DNA from: Parelaphostrongylus tenuis
Lineage: Eukaryota > Nematoda > Chromadorea > Rhabditida > Metastrongylidae
Length of the DNA: 64,000 nucleotides
Reading direction: 5' to 3'
Assembly: GCA_019055375.1 (NCBI GenBank)
Contig: JAHQIW010000189.1
Span: forward strand, 62,001 to 126,000
Position 1 is the stretch's first letter. Each line of letters starts with the position of its first letter. Shown here in pieces: positions 61,101 through 64,000 of the stretch. The notes beneath the pieces are model-generated. The model saw only the letters and a program-made list of their open reading frames with translations. It was not told where the DNA came from and did not search any database. Made by a program: the position numbers and the translations under genes.

Positions 61101-63473
61101 AACAAGTACTTGTGCTTTCATCTTTGATTTTTCCCACGGAAACGGGAATCAACATCGATAGAAGGATTACTTTGTCCAGCAGTAACTAGTTCGATTTTTT
61201 TTTAATGAAATTCTATCTAGTATATCTCATCTCCTCTTAACCGAACTTTTCAGGAAGTGGCTCGCCTTCGTCCACTCTCGTCGGACCTTTTCCGAAAAAT
61301 TCGTCGGCAACCATCCGTCACTGACGAAGCATTCATTGAAATTTTAAATGACGTCGCTAACGTTAGTGCTTTCTAATTTTTCGACAATTAGTATCGCTCA
61401 TAACCCCTTTAATCATCTAATAAACTTGATAGTTACGTTAAACACTTGTACCCTCAGCGTGCTCAACAAACTAAGAGACGAGAAGAAGCTTTCTCAGTTT
61501 TCAGTTTATCGTACTGGGTCAGAGTTATCAAGTGATGACATGCCATAAGTAACTACAAGCAAGAGTAGCCACACATGCATAGTAGTTTCCGGGTAAATAT
61601 GGGTGCAGATGTTGGAATTATTGCTGACGACAGTCCCGAAGAGCTGTGCTTTGAAGTCGATTGAAAATTAACTCCGTTAACTTGAAGGCAATGTTACTCG
61701 TCGGAACCAGAAAGTCAAGAGCCACAATTAATCAAGCGTCTAAACCAGTAGTTTCTACTTCACGCCCTAACAAGCTCTATTGTAATCGCCTCGTAACGTA
61801 ACAATCAACTGGCTCAAAGTCTTCTTCTGGACCCTATTTTCTAAATCCTGGTCTCATTGCCACCATAACAATTTCCTATGCATATACAAGGTAGTTGCTG
61901 ACCTACTTGTTTACTTGTACGGCCCGTCTTCACTGGTATTCGAGCCCCAGCATAGTTTCCATTCTTTTCTCTCTCGCGCAGTTGTCGTCCATTTGTGTTG
62001 ATATATTTCGACCATAATGATGTACACAAGGCCCATTTCATGAGTCCGACTCGTTGCCATCTGCTGATGCAGATAGTTGACGTTAGCCACAAATACGTCC
62101 GTCCATCATTTGAGTGATCTTCCAAGAGACTTGCATTCTGTTGGACTTCGGTCCGCTGTTACGATCTTCCACCTGCAGTCTGTTCTTCTTATCAGGGCCC
62201 ATCTTTGCTTCGCTATCGATCTAAATATTCTGGACCACGAAAATGAGGTAGGTTCCAAAGATCTGAGCTGCGCGAGCCAGTGAAACGTTGTGAGGTCGAC
62301 TACATTTTAGAAGATGATTGTGAGATCAGCTCTAGTCTCTGCTGCATTATAGAATAATGGAAGAACTGTTGAATAGAAAAAATGAACCGGAGTTTGGGGT
62401 CCGTTATCTGGTTGGTAACTTCTTTGAAAGGCTCGAATGCAGCTCATGCTACTCTCCTTCTTTAGGGTAATTCTTCCTTGATGTTCTCCATGTCCATTGA
62501 ACGTTCAAGGCACATGTGCGAGGTGATCTTCATAATCGGAGAACCATTCGGTTCGCTTTGCTCACCTTCGCACCTCAAATTCTTCATGAACTGCGCCTTC
62601 GTCCAGTGCGCCTTTGTCCAGTTTGCGCGTAGCCTCATCTTCTTTGTCGCTTTGTTGATTTCATTGAGCATCGTCGCTGCTTCATTGGTATTTTTCGAAA
62701 AGACGTAAGTGTCGTCGGCAACATGAAGATCTAATAGCGGCTGTGTTATCTATTGCAGTACAGCAATAAACAACTTTAGTAATATAGTGTCGCTTTATCA
62801 AACCCCTTTGTATGCGTATGGTATGGTCAGGTATGGTCAAAGGTAATTAGTCCAAACAGAGGAAAGAGAAAGATGGATCGTAGAAGATAGGTATTTTTCT
62901 ATTTTAGTGTCTGTGTGAATGCACTCGTTCAAACTGTGGCGCTCTCCGAACTGCTCACATGGGTTCGAGGAAATGGTGTTCGTCTTGTTGAGGTTAGTCT
63001 TCTTAATAAGAAAGACGGAGAAAAATTGTGTTGTTGTGTTCTATGCAATTGTTTTACGCTCCACATAACTCCAATTCTGATCAAGTCACTCAATTTGCGC
63101 GATGGATAATTTTGGAAGAGCCAGGGTTTTAGCCTGCTTAGACTGGATTCAATAGAAGAAGTTACATCCAACCTTGACAACAGGATGGCCTGAATGTAAT
63201 AAAACCGGTGATTCCTCCAAGACTTACATAGACAAGAATGGCACCTTTTAATTGCCTCCATTATTCATGTCCATGGAATTGTTACAGACAACGAAATTTA
63301 TGTGTGGAGTATTCCCCAATCCGCCAAATGCGTTGCTGATGCTCATAGTTTAGGTACTATCCACCAACGACGGCTGTGTGGCACAACGTCTGCCGTCTAG
63401 ATTATCGCAGGTGATTAACCTCTCGCTCGAACCCGCTGATCATATTTACTCCACAATACTCGACGAACCCTAG
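25059..63473 (+). CDS. plx: Plexin, semaphorin receptor (about 39 exons)
   Basis: Transmembrane receptor for semaphorins that signals through a RasGAP/RapGAP-type domain in axon guidance and epithelial morphogenesis. Inferred exons: 25059-25181, 26813-27029, 27612-27827, 28176-28365, 33544-33629, 34008-34180, 34505-34672, 40335-40463, 41067-41201, 41606-41716, 42465-42661, 43331-43418, 43488-43670, 44536-44644, 44856-45010, 45627-45794, 46462-46602, 46936-47016, 47256-47450, 50507-50679, 51371-51474, 53395-53477, 53541-53640, 54025-54140, 54385-54534, 54592-54646, 55050-55202, 55374-55529, 57414-57545, 58094-58204, 58241-58415, 58573-58734, 58881-59067, 60285-60411, 60508-60657, 60732-60803, 61254-61361, 62908-62992, 63354-63473. 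About 1,795 residues, close to plexin length. Phases agree except at exons 27, 28 and 37/38. Whether it is PLX-1 or PLX-2 cannot be decided by eye. Confidence 0.93.
26813..28365 (+). CDS. plx: Plexin exons 2-4: N-terminal half of Sema domain
   Basis: Exons 26813-27029, 27612-27827 and 28176-28365 cover residues of about 42-248. Seen: IYIGAVNEIAVL, the TGPINDSVLC block with its conserved Cys, VLHCGSVRQG/ICSMHSL across the junction, and VASISPTASCVSIVLS. Later come YEHYVFIAAVQSQD (a blade strand) and LLRFCDNDTR, which carries the conserved Cys. Intron phases are 1, 1 and 2. Confidence 0.92.
27152..27450 (-). repeat. tRNA-like SINE, near full length (copy 5)
   Basis: In minus orientation: GGTGCAGTGGTTAGAGGC (A-box), GGTTCTATCTCGCGCTC (B-box), body with CCCTCCGAGGTCGGTTAAAC, then GCCAGATATGAATTCAATCA and tail GGATCGACACCGAACGC. 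It lies in plexin intron 2. Confidence 0.78.
29050..29235 (+). repeat. Short repeated motif AGCTATTTTCTTC
   Basis: The 13-mer occurs at about 29059, 29093 and 29213, in plexin intron 4. Spacing is irregular and the function is unknown. Confidence 0.4.
30715..31080 (-). pseudogene. Mariner transposase remnant, internally deleted
   Basis: 31021-30833 on the minus strand encodes a mariner helix-turn-helix N-terminus (LLMHECRVGENVSEAARKIN, TVGKWFAHFKAGE, DQSRSGRPQ). Below 30830 the text jumps to a C-terminal-like LPGR block, without the DDD catalytic core. It lies in plexin intron 4, antisense to the receptor. Confidence 0.75.
31514..31714 (-). CDS. Unidentified antisense exon-like ORF in plexin intron
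   Basis: A minus-strand frame with protein-like text (RADDFTRLYHQNSLAYINRS, FSYFDLDSSKITTILAT) reminiscent of a beta-propeller strand. A CCAG acceptor near 31698 and a GTTTAT donor near 31538 could bound it. No partner exon was found. It may be a nested gene exon, a captured fragment or chance. Confidence 0.25.
   Translation of the reverse strand: MVVESEFPGIAKRADDFTRLYHQNSLAYINRSGDGEFSYFDLDSSKITTILATDEKSTSLGLLKTS
32905..33160 (-). pseudogene. Possible mariner 3' remnant
   Basis: The minus strand has the broken C-terminal text RSETWLTDGLYFEE and an ATAATAATTACTCTTCAAAA end. That end resembles the ATAATAATTACTTTTCAGAG end next to the mariner at 5985. Decayed, in plexin intron 4. Confidence 0.4.
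33544..34672 (+). CDS. plx: Plexin exons 5-7: C-terminal half of Sema domain
   Basis: Exon 33544-33629 reads FISYSEVELQCRSEDNSNF. Exon 34008-34180 reads DYLVGAFTTSPSGTRSAICL, then CRGGTDSIGLPH and AKCLN. Exon 34505-34672 starts KSRLPLDEETCELGVGG and ends ILLAGTDDGQILQ, the last Sema blade. The start of exon 6 has two in-frame AGs (34008 or 34011). A 5.2-kb intron containing a mariner separates exons 4 and 5. Confidence 0.9.
36837..36977 (+). CDS. Small 46-codon ORF of unknown function
   Basis: ATG-to-TAA frame beginning MDSRRPRNPFHFNDKKGHAV and ending TILVKH, in a GC-richer island (36630-36980) of plexin intron 7. The text looks protein-like and upstream frames are also open in pieces. I do not recognise it. 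It could be a nested gene exon or a repeat-derived ORF. Confidence 0.25.
   Translation: MDSRRPRNPFHFNDKKGHAVGLSTPILSTLFCPRRPGSIPTILVKH
37530..37640 (+). pseudogene. Mariner C-terminal fragment
   Basis: GCCCCATCTGATTATGTCCT encodes APSDYVLF, the mariner block around the last catalytic Asp, followed by CGGTTACAAAAAAA-like decayed text. Short and inactive. Confidence 0.5.
39062..39122 (-). repeat. tRNA-like SINE head fragment
   Basis: On the minus strand: GGCGCCTAGCACTAAACACG, then GGTTCGATCCCACGTTCC. This has a good B-box and a poor A-box. The arms do not pair as a full tRNA. Confidence 0.4.
40335..41201 (+). CDS. plx: Plexin exons 8-9: end of Sema and first PSI module
   Basis: Exon 40335-40463 (FRVQQLFTRDVTIYAILPRG) joins exon 41067-41201 in phase 0. 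The second holds a Cys-rich PSI knot: SSCYTSSSCSSC, DPTCQWCTAVGKC, QCPSS, with the C..C..C.WC spacing of PSI domains. Residues about 392-479. The donor after exon 8 (GTCCGT) is weak but is the only one that keeps phase 0. Confidence 0.9.
41606..43418 (+). CDS. plx: Plexin exons 10-12: inter-PSI segment and PSI 2
   Basis: Exons 41606-41716, 42465-42661 and 43331-43418. Reads LKNISLPINNLPQPDGF joined to TYVCLFGASASAATW, the usual plexin linker fold after PSI 1. PSI 2 follows in exon 12: CSTCRSSETDCDWCLGTHKC, then GKCPPE. Phases 0, 2, 0 are consistent. Confidence 0.92.
42880..42985 (+). repeat. tRNA-like repeat (B-box block)
   Basis: GGGTTCAAGTCTCGCCTGGC resembles a tRNA T-arm with B-box GGTTCAAGTCT, following ATCAAGCGTCAGTGGTGCTA. 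No full cloverleaf. It lies in plexin intron 11. Confidence 0.35.
43488..45010 (+). CDS. plx: Plexin exons 13-15: linker and PSI 3
   Basis: Exons 43488-43670 (SIAIPIGESQEIVFPVAHL, YSCRVVLNGTTI), 44536-44644 (VKCEAMKVTYNELLPNVTVP) and 44856-45010. The third carries PSI 3: FSCSLLAADCSSC, WACSWCSGRC, CDHPQ. The donor of exon 14 (AATA followed by GTTCGT) is weak but gives phase 1, matching the next acceptor. Confidence 0.9.
45627..47450 (+). CDS. plx: Plexin exons 16-19: IPT repeats 1-2
   Basis: Exons 45627-45794, 46462-46602, 46936-47016 and 47256-47450, all phase 0. Typical IPT/TIG text: FSPSSGPVEGGTEITIIGRD, YPSFAPVSGGTKITLYGQNL (across the junction), then VVTSVYPLVTFRSGGRMVTV opening the next repeat. 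Confidence 0.93.
47708..49232. mobile_element. 1.5-kb fold-back element with Merlin-type transposase fragment
   Basis: The outer ends are inverted: ACTTTTCCGTTAGTTGAGCG at 47708 and its counterpart TCAACTAACGGAAAAGT ending at 49232. The arms (about 47708-48430 and 48640-49232) are long and mutually inverted. Each contains subrepeats with a TCTTTCAATGAGAAACA/ATTGAAAGATTTCTCGCTGG block. The single-copy core carries a transposase-like exon on the minus strand. It lies in plexin intron 19. Confidence 0.75.
48476..48660 (-). pseudogene. ISXO2/Merlin-like transposase C-terminal exon
   Basis: Minus-strand text STGVHTQTIERVWGSAKWRN, then RHILKSCLAELLWRRMVAG, matches the end of ISXO2-like (IS1595/Merlin) DDE transposases: a H-T-x-x-I-E motif followed by an F/L-W-R helix. 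A GTGAGT donor follows directly after VAG, so it looks like an exon of a once spliced transposase. The upstream catalytic Asp residues are not present nearby. Confidence 0.65.
50067..50385 (+). repeat. tRNA-like SINE, near full length (copy 6)
   Basis: The only full copy in plus orientation: GGGCGCATGTGGCGCAGTGG, a degraded B-box (GTTTCGATCTTG), CCTTCGAGGTCGGTAAATTG, CAGATATGCATTCAGTCA, and tail CGACGCCGAGAGCTTTAGAG. It lies in plexin intron 19 downstream of the fold-back element. Confidence 0.78.
50507..51474 (+). CDS. plx: Plexin exons 20-21: IPT repeat 3
   Basis: Exon 50507-50679 continues the IPT strand with GSNFDSVLSARMFF and ends FCFTPELLPDPPFRSSYA in phase 2. Exon 51371-51474 reads FPLGFAMDNVTSVRNLGHRI and VVPDPEFAPF. 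The exons lie beyond the fold-back element and SINE in the 3-kb intron. Confidence 0.88.
52840..53110. other. GC-rich island in plexin intron 21
   Basis: A GC-rich stretch (GTCGCGGCGTCGTGAAGCCG, CCACCCCCCTCCCCAACTC) open in frames on both strands (plus 52760-53113, minus 52830-53264). No domain is recognised. The composition contrast suggests a dispersed repeat rather than an exon. Confidence 0.35.
53395..54140 (+). CDS. plx: Plexin exons 22-24: last IPT and membrane-proximal part
   Basis: Exons 53395-53477 (LILDGSHLNEAAEPQDY), 53541-53640 (IFIGTERCYVTLVDSRQLVC) and 54025-54140 (VTVGMLRSELGLIEYVD). Two introns are short (63 bp between exons 22 and 23). The reading frame is kept throughout. 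Confidence 0.88.
54385..54646 (+). CDS. plx: Plexin exons 25-26: transmembrane helix and juxtamembrane
   Basis: Exon 25 encodes the single membrane helix (VVVALTALSSLLVLLAFLW) followed by the stop-transfer KKRRLERERDYRK and the juxtamembrane helix IQMQMEHLESNVRKECKQ. Exon 26 continues AFAELQTTMDSCGDDEYE. This matches the conserved plexin segment that starts the cytoplasmic GAP region. An alternative in-phase acceptor at 54376 adds three residues. Confidence 0.92.
55050..55529 (+). CDS. plx: Plexin exons 27-28: GAP segment 1, disrupted
   Basis: Exon 27 (55050-55202) enters in phase 1 reading FFDFLYRLLWEGQRLDAF, but the family-like end LPVTLAQFDALLSSKQFVFA is in the frame one base off. The switch is near 55126-55135, as if one base were extra. 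Exon 28 (55374-55529) reads LVETAESEQAMSPGERSML, then SSLLIAV, and meets an in-frame TAG at 55503-55505 before the phase-0 donor. A no-frameshift alternative for exon 27 uses a weak ACAAG acceptor near 55063. Confidence 0.75.
55262..55292 (+). repeat. Short microsatellite (AAATAG)n
   Basis: About four AAATAG units in plexin intron 27. Confidence 0.6.
55572..55680 (+). repeat. tRNA-like repeat head (GGTGGCTGAGTGGTTAGTG)
   Basis: An A-box-like TGGCTGAGTGGTTAG follows GGGGC, as in a tRNA-Ser/Leu-type head, but no matching T-arm with a clean B-box follows. The downstream CCTCCCTTCGGGTTCTCCGA is weakly similar. Probably SINE-derived. Confidence 0.35.
57050..57295 (-). repeat. tRNA-like SINE, diverged (copy 7)
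   Basis: Shares TGATTGAATGCATATCTG, AGATCACGATGGCTTACGG, AATGCTGCT and GGCACTAATTTGCCTACCTT with the family, but the head (A-box) is strongly degraded. Probably an older insertion. It lies in plexin intron 28. Confidence 0.65.
57414..57545 (+). CDS. plx: Plexin exon 29: GAP arginine segment
   Basis: Reads SSILFRKSDSVVEKMVSKWL, then TICLYDSMSQDQ. It corresponds to the plexin block L-L-R-R-T-E-S-V-A-E-K-M-L, where two adjacent arginines help catalysis in vertebrate plexins. Here the first is Arg and the second is Lys. A second acceptor 14 bp further in (CAACAG) is possible. Confidence 0.88.
58094..59067 (+). CDS. plx: Plexin exons 30-33: Rho-GTPase-binding domain and return to GAP
   Basis: Exons 58094-58204 (EKGPVDAVTGNARYTINESK), 58241-58415 (CDTISQLKQKILDHIFKRTP), 58573-58734 (SPTKLNTLSHYGI, LVMVPSEKGSAHYR) and 58881-59067 (IPKSIPEVYLTRLLT). 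This is the ubiquitin-like RBD inserted in the plexin GAP, then the loop and the helix that resumes the GAP fold. Phases 0, 1, 1, 2 agree. The intron between exons 30 and 31 is only 36-39 bp. Confidence 0.92.
60285..61361 (+). CDS. plx: Plexin exons 34-37: GAP segment 2
   Basis: Exons 60285-60411 (KGTVQKYIEDFVESVLF, RVFDLLDEEAARNG), 60508-60657 (QWKSNLYILRVWVHLIKNPK, SVVAQTL), 60732-60803 (MDCFSFSEQILGAHSPSS) and 61254-61361 (LRPLSSDLFRKIRRQPSVTD). The Arg in LRVWVHLIKNPK occupies the third conserved GAP arginine position and is kept. Phases 2, 0, 0, 0 agree. Confidence 0.92.
62908..62992 (+). CDS. plx: Plexin exon 38: C-terminal GAP helix
   Basis: Reads CVNALVQTVALSELLTWV, then RGNGVRLVE, and ends at GTTAGT in phase 0. 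It matches the plexin helix with the ALSE motif near the C-terminus. From the clean acceptor TATTTTAG it enters in phase 2, whereas exon 37 leaves in phase 0, so a tiny exon or an indel lies between. Confidence 0.8.
63354..63473 (+). CDS. plx: Plexin exon 39: C-terminal tail and stop
   Basis: Acceptor AGTTTAG, then VLSTNDGCVAQRLPSRLSQV and INLSLEPADHIYSTILDEP, with TAG at 63471-63473. The L..RL.QVI.L pattern matches the end of the plexin GAP fold. Confidence 0.85.
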   Translation, partial: VLSTNDGCVAQRLPSRLSQVINLSLEPADHIYSTILDEP

Positions 63474-64000
63474 TCTGCCTGAGTGGTAAACAACCCACGA
63501 AACATTAGTCTTCACATGACAAATATATTTCTGTAGTCATCAACAAAGAAGGTGCAGCAAATATTAGGTGTTTCTAAAACGAATCTGGTGCATGTCATTC
63601 ATCAGAATCAATTGATTCTATCATATCATTGCTTACGAGTAAGGGATGTATCCCTCAGAGATTTTTATGAGTTTGGTAGGAATTTAACTTGTATGAGCGT
63701 TGTGCTCTCCCCACACACCTGCCGAACTCGGCTGCCATTCTAGTCTTTCACTTGCCTGCCCTGTTCGAGCTCTTTTCGTGTTTTTTCCTTCAAAAATCAA
63801 CAAAATAAAATTTTTATAAACGTTTTACTACTCTGTATATTGATATGAAATCGAAAGTTTACTAGTATGGTAGCGATAACTTGGTTCTTTCATTCTTGAT
63901 AAGCCCGGTAATCTTGAATCAACTCATCAAAATGCAACTGCTTTGGTTAGGACCATTTACTATGACTTCTCGGTAAATACTAAGGTAAATACAAAGGATT
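63474..64000 (+). other. Plexin 3'UTR and downstream flank
   Basis: No coding feature recognised. It contains the candidate polyadenylation signal at 63804. Confidence 0.5.
63804..63809 (+). terminator. Possible plexin polyadenylation signal
   Basis: AATAAA 331 bp after the plexin stop codon, followed by a T-rich stretch. The position and sequence fit a 3'UTR end. Confidence 0.4.

Noticed and set aside
1..64000. CRISPR arrays, operons, bacterial genes or integrated phage
   Set aside because: No direct-repeat arrays with uniform spacers; all recognised genes are intron-rich animal genes.

Overview
The window looks like nuclear DNA of a nematode, probably a strongylid or hookworm-like parasite. 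This is inferred from AT-rich sequence, introns with GTAAG/GTGAG donors and TTTCAG acceptors, abundant mariner remnants, tRNA-derived SINEs, and two recognisable animal genes. No prokaryotic gene, operon or CRISPR array is present. Both genes are split into many short exons, so open reading frames alone are misleading. I rebuilt the genes by matching splice sites, phases and protein families by eye.

Minus strand, about 10.65-17.85 kb: a gene for the intraflagellar transport Rab-like GTPase IFT22 (RABL5; ifta-2 in C. elegans). Four consecutive exons join in perfect phase. A fifth, C-terminal exon is likely but its start is unresolved. A textbook X-box, the binding site of the RFX factor DAF-19, lies 141 bp upstream of the ATG. 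This fits a ciliary gene expressed in ciliated sensory neurons.

Plus strand, 25.06-63.47 kb: a complete-length plexin (semaphorin receptor) spread over about 39 exons and 38 kb, about 1,795 residues. The order is signal peptide, Sema domain, three PSI modules alternating with linkers, IPT repeats, one transmembrane helix, juxtamembrane helix, split RasGAP-like domain with inserted Rho-GTPase-binding domain, and C-terminal tail. Nearly all junctions keep phase. Exceptions are an apparent 1-nt shift in exon 27, an in-frame TAG in exon 28, and an unresolved phase between exons 37 and 38. These are either assembly errors or real damage to the cytoplasmic domain.

The rest (1-10.6 kb, 17.9-25 kb and the large plexin introns) is mostly non-coding with transposon debris. 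It holds at least seven copies of a 300-bp tRNA-like SINE, several degraded mariners, two short inverted-repeat (MITE-like) elements, and a 1.5-kb fold-back element in a plexin intron that carries an exon-like piece of an ISXO2/Merlin-type transposase. A few short exon-like stretches could not be identified and are listed with low confidence.
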